A stretch of DNA of 21,370 bases from Candidatus Omnitrophota bacterium (GTDB taxonomy: Bacteria > Omnitrophota > Gorgyraeia > B26-G9): NCBI GenBank assembly GCA_022013205.1, contig JAKLQT010000263.1, positions 1-21,370 on the forward strand, read 5' to 3'. Below are positions 1 to 7,505 of this stretch, piece by piece. Under the pieces are notes generated by a model. That model had not been told where the DNA came from and made no database searches. It worked only from the letters and a program-made list of their open reading frames with translations. A program made the translations under genes and the position numbers. The number at the start of each line of letters is the position of its first letter. Position 1 is the stretch's first letter.

Positions 1-2
1 GA

Positions 3-692
3 ACTCCGCAAGGAAGTATCCTTAGCCCGATATTGGCAAACATCTTCCTGCATTATGTACTGGATACATGGTTTAAAACAAAAGTTGAAAGACAGGTAAG
101 AGGGTTTTGTAAAATCGTACGCTACGCGGATGATTTTGTTTGCATAGTACGCTATGCAGATGATGCGAGGCTTATAAAGCAAGAGCTGGAAAACCGATTC
201 AAGGAATACGGACTGGAAATACATCAGAGGAAAAGTCGGAACATAAGTTTCGGACGATTTGAACGGGAAAATGCCAAAGCACAGAACCGCCGAGCCAATA
301 CGTTTGACTTTTTAGGCTTTACTCACTATTGCGACAAATCAAGAAACGACAACTTTAAAGTTGGACGTAAGACCAGTCGTAAGAAATACACTGCAAAATG
401 CGGGGAAATGAATACGTGGCTTAAGAGTATAAGAAATCAGGTCAAAACCAAGGAATGGTGGAAAACTCTAATAGTAAAGTTGCGGGGGCATTTTCAGTAT
501 TATGGAGTTAGTGAGAATTATAAGGGTATTGCAAGGTTCTATAAATTTACCATAAGAATGGTGCGAAAATGGATGAACCGACGCAGCCAAAAGCGGAAAA
601 TGGCTTGGGACAGATTCACGAAATATCTGGAGCATTATCCGTTGCCAAAACCGAAAATAATGCATAGCTTTTACGTGTCACAGGTAAGGTGA
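3..692 (+). CDS. Group II intron reverse transcriptase/maturase, C-terminal part (5' end outside window)
   Basis: The reading frame is open from the first bases of the window, beginning TPQGSILSPILAN, the RT motif that precedes the catalytic site. It continues through RYADD (two catalytic aspartates of the RT palm) and the thumb, and ends in a maturase domain X with RGHFQYYGVSENYK, KWMNRRSQKRK and HYPLPKPKI. This is the usual C-terminus of bacterial group II intron proteins lacking an HNH endonuclease. The protein should bind its own intron RNA, assist splicing and reverse transcribe the intron at a DNA target. Domain V of the intron lies 11 bases after the stop codon, confirming the identity. 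Oddity: IVRYADD occurs twice, ten residues apart, without changing the expected spacing, so the first copy is taken as catalytic. The internal TTG at 33 is not a real start. Confidence 0.93.
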   Translation, partial: TPQGSILSPILANIFLHYVLDTWFKTKVERQVRGFCKIVRYADDFVCIVRYADDARLIKQELENRFKEYGLEIHQRKSRNISFGRFERENAKAQNRRANTFDFLGFTHYCDKSRNDNFKVGRKTSRKKYTAKCGEMNTWLKSIRNQVKTKEWWKTLIVKLRGHFQYYGVSENYKGIARFYKFTIRMVRKWMNRRSQKRKMAWDRFTKYLEHYPLPKPKIMHSFYVSQVR

Positions 693-703
693 GTTAGACT
701 GAA

Positions 704-766
704 GAGCCGGATGTGGGAAATCCACAAGTCCGGTTCTGTGAGGGGCATTGAAGCTCCCCTTACTAA
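704..766 (+). ncRNA. Group II intron domains V and VI (3' end of intron)
   Basis: Positions 704-736 fold as domain V: GAGCCGGA pairs with TCCGGTTC, and an upper stem TGTGG/CCACA is closed by a GAAA tetraloop, all in the conserved order. The following AGGGG (741-745) and CCCCT (756-760) form a domain VI stem with CTTAC just 3', where the branch-point A would lie. The exact 3' splice site is not certain; about 762-768 is likely. Confidence 0.85.
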
Positions 767-795
767 AGTGGGAATTTAAGAAAGGGAGTCATAGT

Positions 796-1221
796 ATGTC
801 TACTCGACAAAATAAGAACTGCTTAAATTGTTCTAGGCAAAAAAACTGTAATAATTCTTTTGTATCGTGGATATTTTTTATAATAGGCCTTATCGCGACG
901 GTCGCAATACGTATTGTTACGGTCATGATGAATATCCATCCTGTTTATGGGAAAGTTGCCTTGTATATAGGCGTTGTTGGTTTTTTGTTTTTCTTTATTT
1001 ATAAATTTAATATTAGCAGGTCATTAGCAAATATTATACAAGAAGATAATCTTATCGGGAAAACAAGAGAAGAAAAACCCCTTTCAAGCAGTGAGTATCG
1101 TCTTATTGCTGATATCCTTTGTAACATTAGGTCGGAGAAAGAAAGGATAAATTATTTTTTTATATTCGCTGCGTCAACCATAGCGCTGCTTTTTGCTGTA
1201 TATTTTGATTTTATAAAATGA
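796..1221 (+). CDS. Small membrane protein with N-terminal cysteine cluster, unknown function
   Basis: 141 residues. I do not recognise the family. The N-terminus has C9-x2-C12-x5-C18 in a basic, polar stretch, which could bind a metal. Three hydrophobic segments follow (about 22-45, 52-70 and 118-139), and a charged loop at 71-117 carries the region RSLANIIQEDN. An upstream in-frame ATG at 748 falls inside the group II intron tail. The ATG at 796 is preferred because it follows AAGAAAGGGAG at ribosome-binding distance and gives a compact protein. The gene lies immediately downstream of the intron and 12 bases before the methyltransferase gene, so the two are probably cotranscribed. No function can be assigned. 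Confidence 0.65.
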   Translation: MSTRQNKNCLNCSRQKNCNNSFVSWIFFIIGLIATVAIRIVTVMMNIHPVYGKVALYIGVVGFLFFFIYKFNISRSLANIIQEDNLIGKTREEKPLSSSEYRLIADILCNIRSEKERINYFFIFAASTIALLFAVYFDFIK

Positions 1222-1233
1222 GGCGGGTCAAAA

Positions 1234-1995
1234 ATGAAACAATGGTATGAGGCATTATTTGAAAATTACGCTCATAAATACGACAAGGAGTGTTTTGTGC
1301 AGGGAACTGTGGGCGAATGCGATTTTATCGAACAGGAGGTGAATAGCGGTAAATCCTTAAAGATTATAGATATCGGCTGCGGTACCGGCAGACACGCGAT
1401 CGAGCTGACAAAGAGGGGATATAACGTGACCGGCGTTGATCTGTCGGAATCCCAGCTTGAATATGCGAAAGAAAAAGCCAAAGACGCTGGGGTTGAGATT
1501 GATTTTCAGAAACATGATGCACGCGCCCTTCCTTTCGAGAGGGAGTTTGATTTGGCCATCATGCTTTGTGAGGGTGGGTTCTCTCTTATGGAAACGGATG
1601 AGATGAATTTTGATATCCTTAAGAACGCCGCAAAGGCGTTAAAGGCTAACGGTAAACTGATATTTACTACGCTAAATGGCTTATTCCCACTTTTCCATTC
1701 GGTTAAAGAATTTTATGAGTCGGCCGCGAAGGCGGGTGGTGCCCGCTGTAAAAATTGCTCATTTGATCTGATGACTTTCCGTGACCATAATACCGCTGTG
1801 ATTGAGGATGATTTGGGTAATAAAAGAGAGTTTCAGTGCAACGAGCGTTATTATGTGCCCAGCGAGATAACATGGCTTTTAAAGACGCTGGGGTTCAGAA
1901 ATATTGACATCTTTGGCGCGAAGCTCGGGGCATACTCAAGAAACGACAAACTGACCATCGACGATTTCGAAATGCTTGTTGTCGCGGAAAAATAA
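1234..1995 (+). CDS. Class I SAM-dependent methyltransferase
   Basis: 253 residues with a Rossmann-type methyltransferase core. Motif I is IIDIGCGTGRHAIEL (about 44-58), which binds S-adenosylmethionine. The next strand ends in VTGVDLSESQLEYA (acidic Asp69 for the ribose). FDLAIMLCEGGFSL carries the post-motif strand, and FTTLNG a later strand. It resembles Methyltransf_25/11 family members that act on small molecules or quinone-like substrates, but the substrate cannot be read from sequence. It starts 12 bases after the preceding membrane protein gene; GAGGCGGG upstream is a plausible ribosome-binding site. Complete length for the family. Confidence 0.85.
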   Translation: MKQWYEALFENYAHKYDKECFVQGTVGECDFIEQEVNSGKSLKIIDIGCGTGRHAIELTKRGYNVTGVDLSESQLEYAKEKAKDAGVEIDFQKHDARALPFEREFDLAIMLCEGGFSLMETDEMNFDILKNAAKALKANGKLIFTTLNGLFPLFHSVKEFYESAAKAGGARCKNCSFDLMTFRDHNTAVIEDDLGNKREFQCNERYYVPSEITWLLKTLGFRNIDIFGAKLGAYSRNDKLTIDDFEMLVVAEK

Positions 1996-2149
1996 TCATT
2001 CGATGTGTGCATGTTTTGAGAGGAGCTGGGAGTAAAAGGAATTTGCGGCAATTTTTAGGATAAAAAGCACGGGCGGAAGTTTTTTTAGAATAAAAGTGAC
2101 AGAGAATGAGGGGATGGTAATCCTGTAGATTATAAAGGGAGATTAAAAA

Positions 2150-2194
2150 ATGCGTGTTAAAGACAGAGGATTAAAATATATAGGAAAGCATTGC
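2150..2194 (+). pseudogene. 5' stub of a gene cut by the IS element
   Basis: An ATG preceded by AAAGGGAG opens a frame reading MRVKDRGLKYIGKHC, which then runs into the IS terminal repeat and stops after four more codons. The basic, polar peptide looks like the cytoplasmic N-terminus that precedes the first membrane helix of glycosyltransferases. It may be the start of the broken gene that resumes at 3478, but this is inference; the two parts are not contiguous in content. Confidence 0.4.
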
Positions 2195-2205
2195 TGTCCA
2201 AATTA
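2195..2205 (+). repeat. IS terminal inverted repeat, left
   Basis: TGTCCAAATTA, perfect inverted match to 3460-3470. The transposase stop codon (complement of 2203-2205) lies within it. Confidence 0.85.
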
Positions 2206-3366
2206 GTAAAAACTGAACTTTAGTTGTGATGTCTCTGGCGACGCTTTGCTCTTTTCATGAAACGGCGCGTTGAGCCAATCCCAGAGGTTTCTTCTTGAAA
2301 ATAGATTTGTTGGTAATATTGAGCAAAGCGTATAAAGCGACCAAGCGAACTTAGATTTGAATTTTAAATAGCTTAAAAGCAGGTATGTTATTAAAGCAAC
2401 CCATAATTGAGACAGCAGGGCGTTCTTAGATGTGCCTACAAAGCTTTTGACCTTAAGTTGTTGCTTGATGCATTTAAAGAATAGTTCTATCTGCCAGCGT
2501 TCTTTGTAAATTTGGGCGATAGTAGCGGCAGACCACACAAGATTATTGGTTAGAATTACGATTATCTTGCCGGTTTCCGGATCCTTAGAACGGATACGGC
2601 GTAATCTATCCGGAAATTTTTGTTTTGAATAAAATCCCTTAAGCTGAATAATTTGGTCGGAATAAATATTTTTGTGGCGGCTGGTATCATTACGTACGGC
2701 AACCTGATAATACGCGTTCTTTTTCATTCTGGTTACGAAATAGACGCCTTTATCGTCGAGCGTTTTATACCACTTGAGATCGGTATAGCCCCTGTCAAAT
2801 ATAGCCACATCGCCTCGTTCAAGCGGGATGGAAGGCGCTACTTGAGTTTCATGGACTTTACCCGTGGTGATAACCGCGAAGGCAGGCAAGTATCCCGAAT
2901 GATTGAGTTTCATGTGGAGCTTCACTGCTCCTTTAGTAGTGCGGAATTTCGCCCAGTTATACAGCGATAAACACAAATCTATTACTGTGGCATCCAAGCT
3001 GTAAAGCGGGTTCTTGAAGCGGAATTTGTGTTTTGGCGCTATGGCTTCACATTTGGACAGCATCCAGAAGAAAGTTTTTTTAAAGAGCTCATGGGAGCGG
3101 TGTTTGTTGGCATAGGCAAGCGTTGAGCGGTGAATTGGTTTGATACCGGCATGATAAAGATTTGCTCCTTGAGTAGCAAGCCCTGCTTCTATGCCGCGCA
3201 AGCTATCTTGGCCGGAGAGCTGACCAAAGAGCATGGCAACAAAGTGGTTCCAAGAGCTAAAACCTCTTGCATGATATTCAGTTTTAGTCTCAAAAACGGC
3301 TTTTTGAAATTCGTATCTCGAAAACATTTTTAGCATTTGACTTAAAATTGTATTATAATGGTGCAT
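2203..3366 (-). CDS. IS4-family DDE transposase
   Basis: 387 residues, intact. The RNase H-like catalytic core is readable: Asp125 in YSLDATVID, Asp191 in AIFDRGYTD, and Glu294 in YKERWQIELFFKCIK. The last matches the IS4 signature Y-x2-R-x3-E-x6-K (Tyr287, Arg290, Glu294, Lys301). The N-terminal 90 residues correspond to the DUF4372-like region found in this IS4 subgroup. It cuts and joins the element's ends. The start codon follows AAGGAGGG by seven bases. Its stop codon lies in the terminal inverted repeat, so no space is wasted. All catalytic residues remain, so the element could still be active. Confidence 0.93.
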   Translation of the reverse strand: MHHYNTILSQMLKMFSRYEFQKAVFETKTEYHARGFSSWNHFVAMLFGQLSGQDSLRGIEAGLATQGANLYHAGIKPIHRSTLAYANKHRSHELFKKTFFWMLSKCEAIAPKHKFRFKNPLYSLDATVIDLCLSLYNWAKFRTTKGAVKLHMKLNHSGYLPAFAVITTGKVHETQVAPSIPLERGDVAIFDRGYTDLKWYKTLDDKGVYFVTRMKKNAYYQVAVRNDTSRHKNIYSDQIIQLKGFYSKQKFPDRLRRIRSKDPETGKIIVILTNNLVWSAATIAQIYKERWQIELFFKCIKQQLKVKSFVGTSKNALLSQLWVALITYLLLSYLKFKSKFAWSLYTLCSILPTNLFSRRNLWDWLNAPFHEKSKASPETSQLKFSFY

Positions 3367-3449
3367 AGCCTAGCCCTCCTTATTCTCCGACGAGAGTCGG
3401 TGTTGGTGACGGTTGGTGACTATCACCATCATAAGGATTCGGTTAGGCT
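3367..3449 (-). promoter_or_regulatory. Leader hairpin that would mask the transposase ribosome-binding site
   Basis: Read on the minus strand, AGCCTA (3444-3449) pairs with TAGGCT (3367-3372), and TCCTTA (3432-3437) pairs with TAAGGA (3377-3382), which is part of the AAGGAGGG ribosome-binding site. Two small hairpins lie inside: 3415-3427 (GGTGA/TCACC) and 3387-3400 (CCGAC/GTCGG). Only transcripts starting outside the element contain the distal arm; those from the internal promoter would begin near 3421 and lack it. Confidence 0.6.
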
Positions 3450-3456
3450 TTTTCAA
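3428..3456 (-). promoter_or_regulatory. Transposase promoter
   Basis: Minus strand -35 TTGAAA (3451-3456), 17-base spacer, -10 TATGAT (3428-3433). The predicted start point is about 3421, giving a leader of roughly 55 bases before the ATG. Confidence 0.6.
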
Positions 3457-3459
3457 TCA

Positions 3460-3470
3460 TAATTTGGACA
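3460..3470 (-). repeat. IS terminal inverted repeat, right
   Basis: Complement of TGTCCAAATTA at 2195-2205. Confidence 0.85.
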
Positions 3471-3477
3471 CGAGTGA

Positions 3478-5262
3478 TATAAAATAGGAAATTTATTGCA
3501 ACCTGGTTCAGGATTGTTAGCTGCTTTTGTTTGTTCCCTTTTTCCGGCTATATACAGATCTTCGCGGCATTTTAATCTGGAATTAGCAGTAACGGCGGCT
3601 GTAGTTTTAAGCGTGTATCTTTTCTTTAGAACTGAAATGTTCAAAAATAAAAAGTATTCTATCCTGATGGGAATTTCTTTGGGGATAGGCATGCTGATGA
3701 AGTATACTTTACTGTTTTTTCTTATGCCGATTTTAACAGTGGCGTTTATTAATATTATTTTAAAAAAAGAAGGCCAGGAAGAAAAAAAGGATCAAATAAG
3801 TAATTTTACTCTGTGCGTATTGATCGGCATTATAATTTCAGCTATTTTTTACGCAAACCCCTTGGTAATAGGGCGTTTTATTGTGCGTTCTCTAGAATTG
3901 CCACCTTTTAGCGAGGACAAAACAATAATTGGACGGTTTGTATATTATGTAAGCGGATTTGTAAGTTCAGGGATTGGGTCAATATTTAGTATTGGTATCT
4001 TCTTTTGTTCCCTTTTATTTGTTAACAATAGAATAGCATATAAACAGTATATATATCTATGGATTTTTATGCCGATTTTTTTACTGGCTATTTCTCCGAG
4101 GTATTATCAGTTTGAATATATAATTCCGCTTATTCCTGCGGCGTCTTTATTGGCGGCGGTAGGGGTGTATAGGATAAAAAAGAAAATTTATCGCATTATA
4201 GCAGCCTTTTTAATCTTATCTTTAGGTTTATTTCAGGCTATTTTAGCTCAGGGGCCCGCTGCAAAGTCGATCTTTTTTAGTTTAGATGATCCTCCTTTGT
4301 ATATGTATAACGCCTTTAGGGTTATGGGCTCGAAAAAGTTTAAAATTGCTTTTATAAGTGGCCCGGAAACTTTGAAATGTTTTTATGGCCTTGAACAGTT
4401 TATTGCTGTTTGCTCTAAAAACCTGTCTAGGGTGGAAAATTTTTCATTTTCTTGTTTTGACCCTGATCTTGCCGCAAAATATGATTTTATAGTGACAGCT
4501 TCGCAGGATCCCCAAACAAAGGATAAATTATTTCTGCGAAAAGCAATCAATAATAACGGATTATCTGATTTCAAAGAGATTGACTTTTATGCTTTTTTCG
4601 AAACTATGTGGAAACCGGTAGCAGTTTGTTTTTTTAAGAAAAGAGAAATTTATATAAAAGACGAAAATTGCAAGATGAAGAAGCTTTTTCATGTAAAAGC
4701 GAAGGAATATTTTTATTTTGAAAGATTTATCAAAATGTCTAGAAAATACACCCTTGAAGGAGAATATGAAAAAAGCTATGCTTGTTTACAAAAGACAGTT
4801 AGGATAGAGAATTTATGTACTGCGAGGGCAATTGAGATAGTTAATGAATTGAATGTTCTTTCCAGGAGGTTTCGATCATTAGCTATGTTTGAAAAAAGCT
4901 TAATTTATTCAGAAGAGGCGATATCCTTGATTCTTGATAAGAATAGATTTTGTAAAAGCAATGGGTTTTTATGGGATTTTTTTTGCGCGTTTAAAAAAAA
5001 TAAAAAAGAATGTTTAAAGGAGTTAGATGAATTATTTATTGATTGGAAGGATACTCAAAAAGCAATAGATTTTTATAAGCAGCTTGACGCGCGTTATCCT
5101 AATGATAAAGATATTAACTTGCGCTTGGCGCAACAATATAAACTGTTGCGGAATTATAGCAGTTCAAAAGAATATTTTCAAAAAGTATTGGAGCTTGCCC
5201 CTGGCTGTTGGCAAGCGCAAGAGGGGGTATCTAATGCTGATTTGTTCTTAGCGGAGCCATAA
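3478..5262 (+). pseudogene. Membrane glycosyltransferase (GT39/ArnT-like) with C-terminal TPR region, N-terminus lost
   Basis: The readable part is about 594 residues. It begins in the middle of a polyprenyl-phosphate-sugar glycosyltransferase: GSGLLAAFVCSLFPAIYRSSRHFNLELA is the family's helix and loop that normally lie roughly 100 residues from the start. Several membrane helices follow (to about residue 260), then a soluble segment, then a helical region with TPR-like repeats ending in DINLRLAQQYKLLRNYSSSKEYFQKVLELAPG. The first loop with the catalytic acidic residues is absent. An in-frame TGA at 3475 and the IS end at 3470 close the frame upstream, and a TTG at 3496 is only a nominal start. 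The family moves sugars from lipid carriers onto lipids or proteins outside the membrane. This copy is probably dead. The fusion to TPR is unusual but seen in uncultured lineages. A stub at 2150 may be its old beginning. Confidence 0.75.
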
Positions 5263-5272
5263 CTTAGCTATC

Positions 5273-5305
5273 TGACACAAAAGTGTTGACAACGCTTTTG
5301 TGTCA
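5273..5305. terminator. Hairpin between convergent genes
   Basis: TGACACAAAAGTGTT (5273-5287), loop GAC, then AACGCTTTTGTGTCA (5291-5305): a 15-bp stem with one G-T pair. It sits between convergent genes and overlaps the stop codon of the minus-strand one. No long U tract, so the terminator role is inferred. Confidence 0.55.
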
Positions 5306-6700
5306 AATGGAGGTGAAAGTGTTATTTGCGAGAAGATAATTTTCTATTTGTTTTGCGGAGGTAAGTTTTTTATCCATTATTTGCCAGCAATCAGTGTCCT
5401 CCATGCAAAGATAAACAGGAGTTTTTGTGTCATGGGAGCGGATCCATTTGAGCATATTCGTGTATACTTCTTTTCTTAAGAATTTAGGATAACGCAGTTT
5501 TTTATCTGACCCTAGTAAAAGTTCTCCGTAAAAAATATTTTTACCTTCAAAGCGTAATTCTGAGGCACTTTTTAGCTTTCTGGTGCCTCTGAGTGTCCCG
5601 ATGCTGATCCATTTAAATCCGGGTTCAAGACATTTATAAAGCTGCTTGATTACCTGCTTGTATGATTTTTCCCAGTCTTTTGAATAAATGACAGGGTCAA
5701 AGTGGAAGGCAAGTGAATATCCGTTTTTGCGTACCTGCTTTGCCGCCTGAAGGCGTTCAATTAAACCGGCAGTACCAAATTCCTGAGAGTCTATAAGTTC
5801 CTGCGGGTTAAGCGACCAGGAGATAATAATGTTAGGGGCTCCTTTTAAAGACAAAAGATTGGAGATGTTCGCGCTTTTTGTCTTAAGCTCAAAAAATACC
5901 GGTTTGTCTCGGAAAAAATCAACCAACTGTTTGGAATACCCGGTGATATCATCAAGAGCTAAAGAATCACAAAATTCTCCTGTGCCGATACGGATGGGAC
6001 GGTTTATCTTTTTAAAAAAAGAATCGAATTTTTCGAAAAAATCATCCAGATTAGCCGGCAGTACAATGCCGGGAAAGTTTGAATATTGCTGTAAAAAGCA
6101 GTAAGAACAGTCATAAGGGCATCCGAATCCAAGGTTGAATATCCAGTAATTGCATCCCAGGTGATCCTTAGTGCAGGGGCACCTTTTTATGAAATCCCAG
6201 TTTTCTTGCGCAATAAAAACCAGAGGCCTTTTTAAATCTTCCAGTTTAAATCTATGTTTCTGCGCGTATTCCCACAGATGATTTAGTTCCTCTTGGGGAG
6301 TATCGGGAAATTGGGCATTGAAGCGCTTGAGGAGATAGCTGTTTTTCGCGCTCATTTCAATGAATATTTTCTCCGGGACAAAGTCTTTTTTAAGAAAATC
6401 CGGCAGCCTTAAAGGTGGTTTTAGTTCATTTAGGTATACATCTCTGGAGTTAATTTTTCCGCGGCTGCTTGTCAGGGGAAATCGAAGGGTAATAAGTTTC
6501 CGCTTTATTGCCTGAAATTTATCCTTGCCCTTAGAATTGCCGATGTTATCGTTTTTTTCTAATTGCCGAATAATATTTTCATCTGATATCTCATCCCGCT
6601 GTATGATTTCATGAAATAAACGGGCAATATCTTTTAACTGGTTATTGTTTAGAATAAAGTTAAATTTTTCCTCAAGTAAATATTTTAGATTATTGCGCAT
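5303..6700 (-). CDS. Spore photoproduct lyase-like radical SAM protein with N-terminal extension
   Basis: 465 residues. The radical SAM cluster motif is C194-PYD-C198-SY-C201. It is preceded by CPCT and GCNYWIFNLGFG and followed by FLQQY, the arrangement typical of the spore photoproduct lyase (SPL) family. Characterised SPLs carry a hydrogen-donating cysteine 43 residues after the last cluster cysteine (Cys98 and Cys141 in Bacillus subtilis). Here Cys244 in GTGEFCDS is exactly 43 residues after Cys201. The C-terminal part (LKTKSANISNLL, SWSLNPQELI, AFHFDPVIY, SIGTLRG) fits the partial TIM barrel. Compared with about 340 residues in sporeformers, there is an extra N-terminal region of about 100 residues of unknown role. 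SPL repairs UV-induced thymine lesions; whether this distant relative repairs DNA is not known. It is probably expressed from its own promoter (6709-6736). Confidence 0.8.
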   Translation of the reverse strand: MRNNLKYLLEEKFNFILNNNQLKDIARLFHEIIQRDEISDENIIRQLEKNDNIGNSKGKDKFQAIKRKLITLRFPLTSSRGKINSRDVYLNELKPPLRLPDFLKKDFVPEKIFIEMSAKNSYLLKRFNAQFPDTPQEELNHLWEYAQKHRFKLEDLKRPLVFIAQENWDFIKRCPCTKDHLGCNYWIFNLGFGCPYDCSYCFLQQYSNFPGIVLPANLDDFFEKFDSFFKKINRPIRIGTGEFCDSLALDDITGYSKQLVDFFRDKPVFFELKTKSANISNLLSLKGAPNIIISWSLNPQELIDSQEFGTAGLIERLQAAKQVRKNGYSLAFHFDPVIYSKDWEKSYKQVIKQLYKCLEPGFKWISIGTLRGTRKLKSASELRFEGKNIFYGELLLGSDKKLRYPKFLRKEVYTNMLKWIRSHDTKTPVYLCMEDTDCWQIMDKKLTSAKQIENYLLANNTFTSI

Positions 6701-6708
6701 GATGTGTT

Positions 6709-6736
6709 ATTATAATATAATCATTACGCTATTCAA
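6709..6736 (-). promoter_or_regulatory. Promoter for the SPL-like gene, nearly leaderless
   Basis: Minus strand -35 TTGAAT (6731-6736), 16-base spacer, perfect -10 TATAAT (6709-6714). The start point would fall within a few bases of the ATG at 6700 and no ribosome-binding site is visible, so the mRNA may be leaderless. Confidence 0.6.
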
Positions 6737-6935
6737 GTTTTTTCTTTTTGACTTGAAGCGTTGACTTGAAGCATTGGGAGTGGGATAATTTGATGAGGGT
6801 AGTGTCAAAAGTTTTATAAGTGCGCCGAGAAAGCGTAAGGATTCTTGTTGGTGACCTGTCTGCGTGCAGCGCACAGGCAGAAGAAAGTCCAACTTAGGTT
6901 AAGGTTAATATAAATGAAGGGTAAAAATAAATAAT

Positions 6936-7100
6936 CACACAAAGACACCAAGACACAAAGAAAGAGGGAAAATGTATTGTTAAAGAGCGCAATTGCTATG
7001 CGTAAAGAACTTGACCCTGGCCTTCTTGAAACCGTCGATGAAGTTATATCGGCTTATGAATTAAAAATAAAAAACTCTGTGTTCTTTGCGGCTTTGTGTG
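6936..7100. repeat. Short element with imperfect terminal inverted repeats
   Basis: CACACAAAGACACCAAGACA (from 6936, continuing to 6960) and CTCTGTGTTCTTTGCGGCTT (from 7075, continuing to 7100) are imperfect inverted repeats about 115 bases apart, enclosing the GxxExxY relic. A related sequence, CTTTGTGCCTCTGTGTG, occurs near 14707. The rest of the 6701-7143 intergenic space holds the minus-strand promoter and nothing else I can assign. Confidence 0.5.
6977..7070 (+). pseudogene. GxxExxY protein relic
   Basis: Reads KSAIAMRKELDPGLLETVDE followed by VISAYELKIKN. This matches the conserved start of GxxExxY (PD-(D/E)XK-like) proteins, whose signature is normally ELGPGLLExxYExxLAYEL. Only about 30 codons remain of roughly 125, there is no ATG, and the signature tyrosine is replaced by Asp. 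The frame then runs into the right inverted repeat. Function of the family is poorly known. This is a decayed fragment. Confidence 0.6.
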
Positions 7101-7143
7101 AGCATAAAAAAATACCACGATGCGTTACGGCCCGATTTAATTT

Positions 7144-7404
7144 ATGGCTAAAATCAAGCTTGATCTGCATGATATCTATAATAAAGGTAAATCAATAGAC
7201 CTTGAACTTAACCGGGTAATTAACGAAGCTGTTGATAAGGGTATCCGGCTGGTTGAAATAATCCCGGGAAAGGGCAGCGGAGCGCTTAAAAAGAAAGTGT
7301 TGCGTTTCCTGGAACAAAAGGATATACGGAAACTTTATCACAGGGTTGAGAAGGATTCTAAAAATTGGGGCCGCCTTTTTGTGCATTTCAAAAAAATAAA
7401 CTGA
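7144..7404 (+). CDS. Stand-alone Smr-domain protein
   Basis: 86 residues forming a single small MutS-related (Smr) domain: LDLHDIYNKG (6-15) carries the LDLH motif, and VEIIPGKGSGALKKKVLRFL (about 37-56) carries the G-K-G-S-G loop, where most Smr proteins have HGxG. Smr domains are nucleases or nucleic-acid binders (MutS2, SmrB, SMR endonucleases); short free-standing forms are common and of uncertain role. The His-to-Pro change before GKG is worth noting, since that histidine is often conserved. No clear ribosome-binding site precedes the ATG. A possible weak hairpin (7400-7407/7424-7431) follows the stop. Confidence 0.82.
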   Translation: MAKIKLDLHDIYNKGKSIDLELNRVINEAVDKGIRLVEIIPGKGSGALKKKVLRFLEQKDIRKLYHRVEKDSKNWGRLFVHFKKIN

Positions 7405-7505
7405 TTGTAATCTATTAATAATTCAATCAGTACAATACCGCTTTTAAATCTATGTGCATGATTTCCAGTCTAAAAGTAAAATAGGGTTTGTGCTGCGGTA
7501 GAATA

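Larger units (their letters stand above)
2195..3470 (-). mobile_element. IS4-family insertion sequence, complete
   Basis: A 1276-bp element bounded by perfect 11-bp terminal inverted repeats TGTCCAAATTA (2195-2205) and its complement (3460-3470). It contains one intact DDE transposase gene on the minus strand. No target-site duplication is visible: the left flank ends AGCATTGC and the right flank begins CGAGTGAT. With the missing part of the interrupted gene, this suggests a deletion or rearrangement next to the element after or during insertion. Confidence 0.88.

Noticed and set aside
114..164. A diversity-generating retroelement because of the doubled YADD
   Set aside because: The C-terminus is a standard group II maturase domain X and domain V follows, so this is a group II intron.
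2653..2970. Plus-strand frame opposite the transposase gene
   Set aside because: Shadow of the transposase coding sequence; no start signals or family features.
6710..6892. Minus-strand 60-codon frame upstream of the SPL-like gene
   Set aside because: Covers the promoter and shows no protein-like pattern or ribosome-binding site.
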